Positions 61,001 through 64,000 of a DNA stretch of 64,000 nucleotides are shown piece by piece. Both the position numbers and the translations under genes were made by a program. The first letter of the stretch is position 1. The number at the start of each line of letters is the position of its first letter. The notes under the pieces were generated by a model. That model saw nothing but the letters and a program-made list of their open reading frames with translations. It made no database searches and was not told where the DNA came from. This DNA is from Enchytraeus crypticus (Eukaryota; Annelida; Clitellata; Enchytraeida; Enchytraeidae): the NCBI GenBank assembly GCA_905160935.1, contig CAJHZI010000510.1, forward strand, positions 574,001 through 638,000, given 5' to 3'.

Positions 61001-62865
61001 GAGCTACAGTAATCTAGTTAAGAATGGACAAGCGCAATTGCTAATTCTGTGGTGGAATTCATATAAAGGGACTTACGAATTCGACGTAATTAGCGGATAT
61101 GGATAAAAGGAGAACGACAGACTGCCGAAATATGAGTTTCAAAGTTTAGATTTAAATCAAAAATTACACCAAAGTTACGTGCTAAATTACGTTCAAATTC
61201 AGTGCACTGCCAAGTGGCAGGTTCAAGGTACATATTATTACTCAAAGTCTGCTTTCTCGGTCCTTAAAAGCACTCCTTAGATCAACAAATTAATCCCTTC
61301 AAAAAGACTATGCTTTATCCATACCTTATGAAGCCTATAGATTGGGAAAAGTATGGCTTCCGAGGTGGTTTCCCGATGCCTTCCTCAATTAGATGGATTA
61401 ATTACCATTTAATCCTGAGGAAAAATATTTCATGGTGAGGTGGGTCCTCTCTTGCCATCCTCAGCTTCTGCCTTAGTCTCCTCTTACGTACACGCAGCAG
61501 ATTGTTTGCGGTTGCTCTATTCTGCAGTGGTCCAACCACACCCGAGCACAATACGGGGAATATTTACTACTGAGATAATCAACTGTTTAAACATCAACCT
61601 TTGTATAAACTCCTATTTAGTCAACATATGATATCCTTTAATAATGCGTAGCTGAGAGCCCCTTTTTCGGACGTTTACACCGCTAACCAATTAATTAAGA
61701 CATAATATTCTAGTCCTATTAACGAAGTAAGCTAATTGGTCGATCAGTATGAAAGACAGCGCTGTCATTGGCTGAGTGACATCATTTTGACGGTTGACCT
61801 TGTGGTTATTAACCACGCAACATTTATTAGTGAATAGCTAAATTAAACAGTTGTTTAACCCACAACAGATGTGCAAGTGATCTGTTGATCATGTCGAGTG
61901 TAGTATTAAGTTGAAGTGTACATAATAGACGTGATCACATTGTATTAGATCAGCAATCTTTTAGAATGAATAACAATAAGATAATAATAATAATAAGATA
62001 GGTGATTTAGCATCGTATCCTAAACCTCTAGATTAAATCACTTCTCAGATAAGATCAATAACCTATAATAGAGTAAAACACCTATCAGAGAATATCAATT
62101 ACCTCTAGATTAAATCACCTATCAGATACGATCTATAACCTATAGATTAAATCACCTATCTGCTAAGATCAATAACCTATACAGATTAAATCACCAATCA
62201 GATAAGATCAATGACCTCAGTATTAAACCACCTATCTGTTATTATCAATAACCTATTGAATAAACCACCTATCTGCTAAGATCAATAACCTCAAGACTAA
62301 ATCACCTATCAGATAAGATCAATAACCTATAATAGATTAAACCACCTATCAGAGAAGATCAATACCTCAGTATTAAATAACCTATCTGCTAAGATCAATA
62401 ACCTATGGATTAAATCACTTATTTGCTAAGATCAATAACCTCAAGATTAAATCACCTATCAGATAAGATCAATAACCTCAAGACTAAACCAATACAATAT
62501 ACCTATCAGATAATATCAATCATCTATAAATTAAATCACTTAACGGATGAGATAAAAAGCTCCACCTACCAAGATTCCGATCACGTAGTCTCCATACGTG
62601 ATCTCATCGTAATTATAAAACCTGAGCACACATCGCAGCGAGGTTTGGCCCTCAAACAGCATTCGAGGACCGATAGGTTGCGGTTTTGGCCCGGTAAGGT
62701 TGAGCAGACGGACGAGCCATTCGACTTTTATGTTACTGTTGAGCTGGCAGCCCTTCTTTATCCACATCTGTCCCTCCAGGATTATCGTCTCGCTCTTCTT
62801 GTAGATCGCTGGATTTTTGAAGTCGGAGCTCGCTCCGAGCATAACCATCTTACTTGCCTTACATA
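32245..62865 (-). CDS. polycystin-1-family protein (REJ-GPS-PLAT-polycystin channel), 5' partial, 30 exons
   Basis: C-terminal ~2190 codons of a large membrane receptor/channel subunit. From N to C: REJ-type region (exons 62865 to about 53000); GAIN region with a 14-residue tandem insert; GPS CSYWDPSIYDW...CQCKHMSHFAASSFFVPPN; TM1 VCVLVILFIILLLIVRRADL; PLAT domain ARYIYVVTVYTGSRPFSG...IRLWHYNLGKHPSW; further TMs (ACCFTLLFGYLFTNIMFFNV, VECVLIMMPVTLVVALLFR, IYLAWFILVAASLAFIFFT); then the polycystin extracellular and channel region RSPWNWLEVGIIGSALAA...YIRILRFVKSINRI; and a charged tail ending RAELGV. Phases agree along the chain if the TIR element at 53138-53454 is removed; two junctions (37542, 40584) needed an alternative donor. 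PKD1, PKD1L and PKDREJ share this layout, so I give no symbol. N-terminal PKD, LRR or lectin parts lie outside the window. Confidence 0.88.
33259..33341 (-). CDS. polycystin-like exon 29
   Basis: Acceptor TTGTTCAG, donor CTAT|GTAAGT. Encodes VTRVHWKADSAQFMRVIWKR and FTRRCLS. Length 83 nt closes the frame between its neighbours. Confidence 0.75.
34047..34395 (-). CDS. polycystin-like exon 28 (channel region, last TMs)
   Basis: Starts YIRILRFVKSINRIIVAFEL (the LRF motif after TM10 of polycystins), then a TM (ILISLLIVAMWSAGVNLFW), a pore-like FTDSFLQMFSAVTKG and a last TM. Acceptor TACTGACAG gives phase 2; the longer open frame to 34436 is intronic. Confidence 0.9.
34557..34608. repeat. perfect 25-bp inverted repeat (hairpin)
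   Basis: TACATGACCATAGCCTAACT-GTATA is followed after 2 nt by its exact reverse complement. In the intron between exons 27 and 28. Confidence 0.9.
34957..35545 (-). CDS. polycystin-like exon 27 (TOP domain end and TMs)
   Basis: Encodes REDPLFRKPVDDTIMLDESW, RSNWVNINVTRIVVTCSIYT, VTYDKPLDIIINVIEAIAVI, LREYLRSPWNWLEVGIIGSA and NFQLTAMLGLLGTLVIVR. Typical of the polycystin family up to the TM before the LRF motif. Confidence 0.92.
35923..36082 (-). CDS. polycystin-like exon 26
   Basis: Encodes MKTDEQFMSWLGGALIDCFY, AGNSSNPGFDNYTGSLLSVR and LEPVNISRIMIKQ, part of the extracellular polycystin domain. Acceptor TCTTACAG, donor CAGG|GTGAGG. Confidence 0.88.
36180..36507 (-). repeat. about 40-bp minisatellite seeded at the exon 25 donor
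   Basis: Eight or so units with (minus) CAGTTTGAACTGGTTTAG and ATAATACAACGTTTACC. The exon end itself (CCAGTTTAAACAG|GTTTATC) is the terminal unit. Confidence 0.85.
36508..36776 (-). CDS. polycystin-like exon 25
   Basis: Encodes ATNSHRTSINELRSHPHYTP, AFIHVERLNTVWELKIRKVL, the TM LLVYSGFIVVLAVLLVL and NFYWLNSHYSQRLFTDQFKQ. An alternative acceptor at 36768 exists; phase favours 36776 together with donor 37542. Confidence 0.85.
36870..36945 (+). repeat. LINE 3' end with (TTGA)n tail
   Basis: CGTCCCTAACATTGCCTTAT, GGAACCGGTCGTTAAATTC and TTATTGATTGATTGATTGA. Confidence 0.65.
37362..37537 (-). repeat. 19-bp minisatellite abutting the exon 24 donor
   Basis: About nine units AACTCTTATCACTGATATG/AAG. 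The last unit merges with the putative donor GTATATCAGTGATAAGAG. Confidence 0.85.
37542..37675 (-). CDS. polycystin-like exon 24
   Basis: Encodes FLTGTFIQEPLKMIAVTLAL and VFIFKSPKEVTVTQLDLIGA, the TM equal to the PLK...A..FALVFK segment of polycystins. The donor is uncertain: GTCCGT at 37541 fits phase, while the better-looking GTATAT at 37537 does not. A duplicated acceptor lies 66 nt upstream. Confidence 0.78.
37655..37765 (-). repeat. 66-bp duplication of the exon 24 acceptor
   Basis: The minus-strand segment TTGTTGTTGCTMTCAGGTTC, CTRACAGGAACGTTC occurs twice (acceptors at 37676 and 37742). The spacing of 66 nt is a multiple of three and the intervening frame is open. Confidence 0.9.
37772..37945 (+). 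repeat. GAT-tailed dispersed repeat
   Basis: CATTCGGTTGGTGAGCGCCT, then GTATCCCGACATGAATG..., AAACTGGAATTCAAGGGAAG and a (GAT)n tail. Copies at 33643, 54640 and inverted at 33420, 57755, 58265. Confidence 0.65.
38184..38394 (-). CDS. polycystin-like exon 23
   Basis: Encodes VKSTASAVTWYHSAFESDTE, LPWRCIYLAWFILVAASLAF, IFFTILYTFEYGYDKAMQWM. Strong match to the LPPW..YIAW...FFT..YGF.FG segment of polycystin-1 proteins. Confidence 0.92.
38535..38580 (-). repeat. SINE (family A) 3' fragment
   Basis: AAAGCTGGTAAAGCTATAAG and GTCAGTTTCCTCACTCG only; truncated by an ATT/AAT run. Confidence 0.55.
38637..39090 (+). mobile_element. LINE 3' fragment, uninverted copy
   Basis: Encodes GMTLVPWCNGKCAVWDVTVI, then (after a T-to-A stop in TTTAAG) HAASRKLDKYRDLSSGYEVV to DDLE stop. 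The 3' end folds as CCAGGT TCTTTAC ACCTGG followed by an A-rich tail. It gives the reference for the rearranged copy at 17769-20108. Confidence 0.85.
39414..39683 (-). CDS. polycystin-like exon 22 (cytoplasmic loop)
   Basis: Encodes TEQAKRSSIDRGGPPPTIID, SGEFQSVFGDRPSEISLSTL, SDTLVTSQQPVTSSWGQTRA and RRWPFGIRRGSAAQAG; donor GGGG|GTAAGT. Ser-rich, hydrophilic, with no domain. Confidence 0.8.
39800..39985 (+). repeat. LINE C-terminal remnant with AG tail, plus strand
   Basis: Translates as MEVIEGRMEGRRGRGRPR, stop, DMLDDLKTHSYVDMKKKAED and REE, then (AG)n. Reference copy for this family in the window. Confidence 0.7.
40023..40190 (+). repeat. dispersed repeat shared with 53656-53822
   Basis: The two copies are about 95% alike by eye over ~165 nt, for example ACATCCAATACATCAGCTTT and CATCACGACGAAGTGACAAA. 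Both lie in introns of the polycystin-like gene. Confidence 0.85.
40365..40490 (-). repeat. tRNA-derived SINE (family A), minus strand
   Basis: Minus strand: GTGGCGATGTCGGTAAGATA, GGGGTTCAAATCCTGGACTC, CACTGACATCGCTTTCGAG, then the GACGTTAACATTAGC tail. Confidence 0.78.
40584..40919 (-). CDS. polycystin-like exon 21
   Basis: Encodes TM VECVLIMMPVTLVVALLFR, then RRKPTEQKILIDWIRLPELG and a long Ser/Asp-rich cytoplasmic stretch. Acceptor GTTGTAG. The donor is ambiguous: GTTGGA after 40584 fits the phase of the next exon, while GTAATA after 40568 does not. Confidence 0.82.
41800..41880 (-). repeat. SINE/LINE 3' tail (family B), minus strand
   Basis: GATATGTCAGGGACGTCCCC preceded by GTCCGTTTCCTCATCC and an AAT run. 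Confidence 0.55.
41940..42085 (-). repeat. diverged tRNA-derived SINE, minus strand
   Basis: Contains ATTTGAACCCTGCACATACT (box B side) and GTCGTTCGACTCACCGATAC (box A side), with a different downstream body from family A. Confidence 0.5.
42108..42205 (-). repeat. about 58-bp duplication of the exon 20 donor
   Basis: AGGACCGTTCGGT...GTACGTGGAGCACCTACCG and AGGACCGTTCGGT...GTATGTGGAGTGCCTACCG. The second contains the real donor (GTCATCG|GTAGGC). Confidence 0.85.
42198..42309 (-). CDS. polycystin-like exon 20
   Basis: Encodes KPVELRCLSKDPGFNDYYSS and QKSAFGPMEVKIRQIVI, phases 0 to 1. The IRQIVI-A junction leads into the next TM. A longer minus frame here is in the wrong phase. Confidence 0.8.
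42337..42550 (-). repeat. 20-21-bp minisatellite next to the exon 20 acceptor
   Basis: About ten units of GGGAAATAGTTAATGATTAAC, beginning about 28 nt from the acceptor. Confidence 0.9.
42660..42845 (+). repeat. (GA)n-rich tract
   Basis: GAGAGA/GATAGA runs ending eight bases from the exon 19 donor, forming the intron start region. Confidence 0.85.
42853..43006 (-). CDS. polycystin-like exon 19
   Basis: Encodes GLKDSHLWFSVYGRPALSPF, TRCQRLACCFTLLFGYLFTN and IMFFNVEPEPE. This is the H.W.SVF.RP..S.FTR.QRL.CC...L...LTN.MF block between PLAT and TM2 of polycystin-1 proteins. Confidence 0.94.
43546..43719 (-). CDS. polycystin-like exon 18 (PLAT C-terminal half)
   Basis: Encodes FVSRVVVLDIQARCKYYFIC, KRWMDLEAPQHTIDETFYIS and VKNLVIINTLT. 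Donor AAC|GTGGGT fixed by phase 2. Confidence 0.9.
43720..44150 (-). repeat. (AATAC)n pentanucleotide with 4 ectopic copies of the exon 18 start
   Basis: Pieces at about 43771, 43831, 44064 and 44122 read on the minus strand as GCTAG|GTTCATCAGCAGGGTGG and variants, like the exon start CTAG|GTTCGTGAGCAGAGTGG. The spaces are filled by AATAC repeats. Confidence 0.88.
44320..44479 (-). CDS. polycystin-like exon 17 (PLAT middle)
   Basis: Encodes GEVGSSGSHRLVSYDVSTLD, FIIRTVVPLGKLFSIRLWHY and NLGKHPSW. Typical PLAT/LH2 LG.L..I.LWHD..G..PSW. Confidence 0.93.
44630..44880 (+). repeat. two (TA)n microsatellites
   Basis: TA runs at 44630-44716 and 44836-44876 around a short unique piece. Confidence 0.9.
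44925..45215 (+). repeat. (GATAGATAAAATA)n tract
   Basis: Units of about 13-14 bp (AATAGATAGATAA). Phe/Tyr/Ile-rich minus frames are artefacts. Confidence 0.85.
45222..45290 (+). repeat. LINE 3' end with TTGA tail
   Basis: TTGACGTCCCTGAAATTG, GCGAGGAACCGGATGTTAAA and TTCTTATTGATTGATTG. Confidence 0.6.
45477..45597 (-). CDS. polycystin-like exon 16 (PLAT start)
   Basis: Encodes AMPVDLGDNSVNARYIYVVT, VYTGSRPFSGSSTDVYIRLN, the first strands of PLAT right after TM1. Acceptor TGGCCCAG, donor AACG|GTTTCT. Confidence 0.9.
45868..46363 (-). repeat. array of copies of the exon 15 donor end
   Basis: Copies at 45868-45900, 45957-45990, 46165-46185 (short) and 46226-46260 reproduce the exon end encoding LIVRRADLRDRLR and the donor. 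Between them lie CAGATACAAACAGATACA-type units. Confidence 0.9.
46364..46606 (-). CDS. polycystin-like exon 15 (GPS and TM1)
   Basis: Encodes LNPAKLNELPAVVHCQCKHM, SHFAASSFFVPPNKLNIGNA, then TM1 GVAMVCVLVILFIILLLIV and RRADLRDRLR. The C-x-C-x-H-M-S motif is the autoproteolysis site region of GAIN domains. Donor CTGCGT|GTATGT, phase 0. Confidence 0.95.
46625..46768 (-). repeat. tRNA-derived SINE (family A), minus strand
   Basis: Near full length: CTGGAGCCAGTGGCGACGTC, then AGTAAGATAC, GTATGTGCGGGGTTTAAATC, CACTGACATCGCTTTCC, GACGTTAACCTTTGC. Confidence 0.8.
46978..47880 (-). repeat. 16/32-bp minisatellite abutting the exon 14 donor
   Basis: About nine 32-bp units (GACTGATAAGATAGTA / GACTGATCAGAAGATA) followed by about 35 16-bp units (GACTGATAAGCTAGTA). 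The array stops within 10 nt of the exon end at 47886. Confidence 0.92.
47886..48072 (-). CDS. polycystin-like exon 14 (GAIN)
   Basis: Encodes VGENSTDEKELTIDPGEYPS, RQVALRFYHRRNVSAEVKIL and MSCSYWDPSIYDWSTRYCR. The CxYWDxxxxxWxxxxC pattern is the first half of the GPS. Confidence 0.92.
48060..48415 (+). repeat. (AATC)n-rich tract
   Basis: Degenerate ATCAATCAATCA with AATTAATTAATT interruptions; same unit as the LINE tail, reversed. Confidence 0.8.
48849..48960 (+). repeat. (CA)n then (TA)n microsatellite
   Basis: CA run 48849-48902 followed by TA run to about 48938. It is flanked on both sides by CAGTTCTAAGTTAA (48811 and 48961), suggesting a local duplication. Confidence 0.92.
48989..49767 (-). 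CDS. polycystin-like exon 13 (GAIN, with tandem coding repeat)
   Basis: At 779 nt it is the longest exon. Begins IVSFEKNPFWFAKSADRINT, GSVDIKLSLGSKSVGSNDLS and QSALYPVDVGSENVYTKMLI, as in the GAIN region of polycystins. Then come about six charged ~14-residue repeats (NEVKVRVNDGDD, DKVKVKLSDINS, EKVKARSSDRGT) at about 49290-49510. It ends LIVSLVKEDLQCFLN...IFR; donor TTTTCAG|GTCCTT. Confidence 0.88.
49790..49915 (-). repeat. tRNA-derived SINE (family A), minus strand
   Basis: GTGGCGAAGTCGATAGGATA, GCGGTTCAAATCCTGGGCTC, CACCGACATCTCTTTCGAG, then GACGTTAACATTATC. Confidence 0.75.
50219..50326 (-). CDS. polycystin-like exon 12
   Basis: Encodes TVQPKDLNVKQIGWTGVGGI and EGNFPILDGQKETKVE, phase 0 to 0, acceptor ACTTTCAG. 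Confidence 0.8.
50490..50660 (-). repeat. 48-bp minisatellite made of the exon 11 donor
   Basis: GTACCATTAGAGTGAC at 50513, 50561, 50609 and 50657. The last is the real exon end (CTCTAATG|GTACGT). 48 is a multiple of 3. Confidence 0.92.
50661..50792 (-). CDS. polycystin-like exon 11
   Basis: Encodes TDPKLSAILMKAIHKMTGSL, IKNTFLSNQPTKIETDGGLE and VTLM, phase 0 to 0. Confidence 0.85.
51156..51213 (-). CDS. polycystin-like exon 10 (58 nt)
   Basis: Encodes AMIGAAQNLMSSARDSQSP with acceptor ATTTTAG and donor CCC|GTGAGT. Small, but both phases fit. Confidence 0.75.
51640..51800 (+). repeat. LINE C-terminal remnant with AG tail, plus strand
   Basis: ACAGAGGCCGAGATTAGGAA, GATGATTTAAAGATCCACTC and GAAGGCAGAGAAGAGTAGAG, then (AG)n. 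Confidence 0.6.
51993..52235 (-). CDS. polycystin-like exon 9
   Basis: Encodes AAVAQQLAQISGVDEGVASG, QTMVALKALTSYKDQIDPRQ and LEVNINVYSDVVGDTIKRDG. Acceptor CAGTACAG gives the required phase 2; an alternative at 52241 does not. Confidence 0.87.
52258..52415 (-). repeat. tRNA-derived SINE (family A), minus strand
   Basis: Carries a doubled head: GCCAGTGGCGAAGTGGCTGG then GAGCCAGTGGTGAAGTCGGT, box B GGTTCAAATCC, and the GACGTTAACCTTAGC end. It lies in the intron just upstream of the exon 9 acceptor. Confidence 0.8.
52425..52910 (+). repeat. (TAATAG)n and (GA)n tracts
   Basis: AATAATAGTAATAAAATTAA units to about 52640, then GA-rich sequence to 52910, then a family B tail (52960-53045). Confidence 0.8.
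53052..53463 (-). pseudogene. polycystin-like exon 8, interrupted by a TIR element
   Basis: Coding pieces 53461-53463 and 53052-53137 make an 89-nt exon encoding DKKVLYRADHRSIQRIQNTF and DDTYDIDAVR once the 317-nt insert and one copy of TTTTTT are ignored. Only then do its phases (0 and 2) match both neighbours. As assembled, the insert shifts the frame (323 extra nt). The acceptor (CAGAGAG|GAC) is a weak call. Confidence 0.55.
53138..53454. mobile_element. MITE-like element with terminal inverted repeats
   Basis: Both ends begin GCATAGATGAAAAA (inverted), followed by similar AAAAACGT-rich arms reaching ACGCGTTTTTTT about 50 nt in. It is flanked by TTTTTT on both sides (53132-53137, 53455-53460). 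No ORF. Superfamily unknown. Confidence 0.8.
53656..53822 (+). repeat. dispersed repeat shared with 40023-40190
   Basis: Same order and near-identical sequence; it ends about 14 nt from the exon 7 donor. Confidence 0.85.
53836..54015 (-). CDS. polycystin-like exon 7 (REJ region)
   Basis: Encodes VDPPGRLKIAAFVDINIDAQ, QILRRGDMISAARRASVAVS and SLNSMLKEGNIDASQKTLKS; donor GAGC|GTATGC. Confidence 0.87.
54640..54815 (+). repeat. GAT-tailed dispersed repeat
   Basis: GGGCGTTCGGTTGGTGAGTA, AAATAGGGGATTAACTGATG, GACCCCTGGTTAAACTGGC, then a GAT tail. Confidence 0.7.
54868..55007 (-). CDS. polycystin-like exon 6 (REJ region)
   Basis: Encodes VESILYDGLDAIMVDLIFPY, ISGGNLNMLLRVIDFYGAES and LQTINFK; donor AAG|GTGAGA. 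Confidence 0.87.
55430..55620 (-). repeat. about 42-bp minisatellite near the exon 5 donor
   Basis: Four units with AATTAATCAAAAGGGATCAT and AAAATAAGTT, ending about 30 nt from the exon end. Confidence 0.8.
55650..55853 (-). CDS. polycystin-like exon 5 (REJ domain core)
   Basis: Encodes GGPTSAITTKLSYTIKINSS, PTLGSCVLTPPSGAAVTDRF and NMSCKDFKDIHVPLRYKLEL. The P..GSC...P..G.A.TD.F...C..F.D...PL.Y pattern is the REJ signature. Confidence 0.93.
56020..56165 (+). repeat. tRNA-derived SINE (family A), plus strand, with 14-bp hairpin at 5' end
   Basis: ACACCGCCACTGGC/GCCAGTGGCGGTGT hairpin, then GTATCAGTATGTGCAGGGTT, CAAATCCTGGGCTG, CACTGACATCGCTTTCGAG and GACGTTAACATTAG. Confidence 0.75.
56597..56846 (-). 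CDS. polycystin-like exon 4 (REJ region)
   Basis: Encodes VLHVSKDPDATFELRCLLNC, RRAALRVVCANCATWHFAWF, IVPSVTINAPNLPVLELPPL and DKYDITVEG; donor GAAG|GTAAGT. Confidence 0.9.
57000..57579 (-). repeat. about 85-110-bp repeats carrying the exon 3 donor, with AATC filler
   Basis: GGAACCTGTAGGGCAAATC-like pieces at about 57130, 57225, 57380 and 57475 copy the exon end (minus CCATACAG|GTTCCTCTC) in degraded form; TCAATCAATC filler lies between. Confidence 0.82.
57580..57737 (-). CDS. polycystin-like exon 3 (REJ region)
   Basis: Encodes PLSNCFKPDRIPKQHGKLGF, LTTDLEYSTLPAIFTFMVEY and SAVGRTSDTAIQ; phases 1 to 0. Confidence 0.88.
57755..58460 (-). repeat. two inverted GAT-tailed repeats and a family B tail
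   Basis: 57755-57925 and 58265-58460 carry the CACTAAGGTAGAGATGCGAA / AACCAGGTCGGGATACG-type body in reverse. 58005-58105 is an AAT run with CGTCCGTTTCCTCATACAAG. Confidence 0.65.
58554..58615. repeat. 28-bp inverted repeat (hairpin)
   Basis: AATAATAAATTAAGTAATTA-TTATTCCC and its inverse, one base different, around AACAC. Confidence 0.88.
59082..59265 (+). repeat. 17-bp minisatellite, about 10 copies
   Basis: TTAACCGAGTGCTTAAC / TTAACCGAGTGCTTAAA in the intron between exons 2 and 3. Confidence 0.92.
59415..59552 (-). CDS. polycystin-like exon 2 of this window (REJ region)
   Basis: Encodes GSPTGTRVVLNALASIDPDN, TLEVEDEIYNWFCKVGEHKT and VDKST. S.DP......Y.W.C is the typical start of REJ-type Ig-like units. 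Donor ACAG|GTGAGG. Confidence 0.88.
60037..60190 (+). pseudogene. PHD-finger-like fragment, probably LINE ORF1 debris
   Basis: The frame reads PINCGICHQAFSKELQCFIC then SNTVHLICVGIS, giving C-x2-C-x10-C-x2-C-x4-H-x2-C, like the PHD finger of some LINE ORF1 proteins. The frame ends soon after; no exon structure is visible. Confidence 0.45.
60340..60890 (-). mobile_element. LINE (CR1/L2-like) RT C-terminus and 3' UTR
   Basis: The minus strand encodes YLYDLLSICQPSRNLRSSSK, FSAPTIWNSLPQDLRSCNCI and FLGKLKTHLFSP stop. This is the AP..WN.LP...R......FK..LKTHLF ending of CR1/L2-type RTs. About 190 nt later it ends CTGACATTGTCTCATGCCG, AGGAACTGGACGTTAAATTC and a TTATTGATTGATTG tail. Confidence 0.8.
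61200..61385. repeat. dispersed repeat fragment
   Basis: AGTGCACTGCCAAGTGGCAG, ACTATGCTTTATCCATACC and ATGGCTTCCGAGGTGGTTTC, related to 16480 and 3830. Confidence 0.5.
61985..62560 (-). repeat. about 37-bp minisatellite adjoining the exon 1 donor
   Basis: About 15 units of AGATAAGATCAATAACCTAT with AGATTAAATCACCTATC. On the minus strand each unit holds ATAG|GTGATT, resembling the real exon end GTAG|GTGGAG. Confidence 0.88.
62566..62865 (-). CDS. polycystin-like first exon in the window
   Basis: Encodes CKASKMVMLGASSDFKNPAI, YKKSETIILEGQMWIKKGCQ, KVEWLVRLLNLTGPKPQPIG and LRCVLRFYNYDEITYGDYVI. Phase requires donor GTAG|GTGGAG; the stronger GTAGGT four bases earlier does not fit. The acceptor (GCCCAG|TATGT) is approximate. 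Confidence 0.8.
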
Positions 62866-64000
62866 CTGGGCAAATTGCAGAGAAGCACAATCAAATCAAT
62901 GCCAGAAAACAACGCCATTGTTAAAGTTACGAATATTTTATTAGCATTAAGAAAAATGTTGTCATCGTCATCACCATCAACATCATCAATATCTTAATCA
63001 TCATAATCATCATCATCATCATCATCATCATCTTCATCTTCTTCTTCTTCTTCTCCCTGAATTCCAGTTTAACTAGGGTCGGAAATAACTGGGGTAGGTG
63101 TAGGATCTCATTATTGGCAATGGCTTTAGACAAAACAGCAGTGAAAAGTCCCTTAGCAGTGTCATAGACATAATCGATCTTCGAATGGGCTTTACAGAAA
63201 AAGTATGCAAGCCTAAAATTAGAAATGAATTGGTTTCAACTAATTATAGTATTAATTAATAAAATAAAATATAATAAATATTCTTATAACTGAAAAGTGA
63301 TTTCATTTCGTATTCCATTCAATTCTTTTCATTGTGCATATTTATTTAGACTGGTAGACAGACGGACAGACAGACAGACGGACATACAGACAGACATACA
63401 TACATACAGACATATACACAGTCAAAGTTAAGATGAGCTTCATTCGTCACGCATAAATACAGGATCATTGAATAATAAATTATATCTCACTAGAAGTAAT
63501 CAATTATATCTCTATATGATTTGTTATTAGTATTTGTGAAATACATGTGCTGAATGATAAATGGTACCTCAGCCACCAGGGGAATTATGTAGAGGATTTA
63601 ACGATTCCCTCGCATGTGGACGTGAAGAGGAAAATCCAAGATATAGAAAAGTCGAAGCTTTAGATGTCATAGACCTGCGGGTGAGCAATGCACTGAGAGA
63701 GAGAGAGAGAGAGAGAGAGTGAGAGAAGCAAGAAAATATACAGTACAGTAGATGTAGGCTTACGTGCGTAGAATAGAGCCGAACAAGATAATTGAGAATA
63801 AACAATACATGTGTCTAATGACAGCATTCGAGTAAAATCAGTATATATCTCTCTCTCTCTCTCTCTTAGTGCACTGCCTATTGGGAGGTTCATGGCATAT
63901 ACATGTAACTTCTCCACATCTCTTTCTATCTACTGCTTTTCTCTTCATATCAACATACGAATTAGTTATCAAACCAACCAGCATCCAAAGTCTCGGTCTT
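62866..64000. other. upstream intron or flank of the polycystin-like gene
   Basis: Holds a CAT/TCA and CTT tract (62960-63055), a possible but unproven minus exon at about 63085-63217 (frame AYFFCKAHSKIDYVYDTAKG; no good donor), a CAGA/CATA tract (63360-63420), two LINE C-terminal remnants (63585-63715 plus, 63855-64000 minus) with AG/CT tails, and otherwise AT-rich sequence. Confidence 0.5.

Overview
The window is a stretch of invertebrate animal nuclear genome. It has long genes cut into many short exons with GT/AG (once GC/AG) introns, AT-rich introns full of micro- and minisatellites, tRNA-derived SINEs and several kinds of non-LTR retrotransposon debris. The two recognisable genes, a TTLL4-type tubulin glutamylase and a polycystin-1-family protein, are metazoan cilium/flagellum-type genes. 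The repeat landscape looks lophotrochozoan (mollusc-like), but I cannot fix the species.

Layout. (1) 1-1335, plus strand: the last coding part of an unrecognised Ser/Thr/Gln-rich protein whose 5' part lies outside the window. (2) 1336-7969: intergenic, with a 54-bp minisatellite, SINEs and LINE remnants. (3) 7970-25338, plus strand: a complete TTLL4-like gene. I assembled 15 exons; all intron phases agree and the total is 4218 nt (1405 codons plus stop). Its introns hold a 5'-inverted (twin-primed) LINE, an 827-bp solo LTR and many minisatellites. (4) 25339-32244: intergenic between two convergent genes, repeat-rich. (5) 32245 to beyond 62865, minus strand: the C-terminal ~2190 codons of a polycystin-1-family gene in 30 exons (REJ region, GAIN/GPS, TM1, PLAT, further TMs, polycystin channel region, charged tail). 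The phase chain closes throughout only if a TIR element inserted in one 89-nt exon is ignored, so that exon looks interrupted in this assembly. Two further junctions needed a non-obvious donor. (6) 62866-64000: upstream intron or 5' region with repeats.

The most unusual property is that the minisatellites are not randomly placed. At more than a dozen exon-intron junctions of both large genes, a short segment carrying the splice donor or acceptor, often with 15-30 nt of exon, has been tandemly copied 2 to about 20 times into the adjoining intron. Examples are 10854-11099, 12280-12490, 20351-21205, 43719-44145, 45868-46405 and 50513-50675. Some ectopic copies would give in-frame extensions if used. 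A second theme is that SINE and LINE 3' ends share a core (GAGGAAACNGACGTTAA-like), with tails (TTGA, ATT, GAT, AG) that match the microsatellites filling the window.

Exon boundaries were inferred by reading splice sites and phases by eye. No alignment or search was run, and family assignments rest on recognised motifs.
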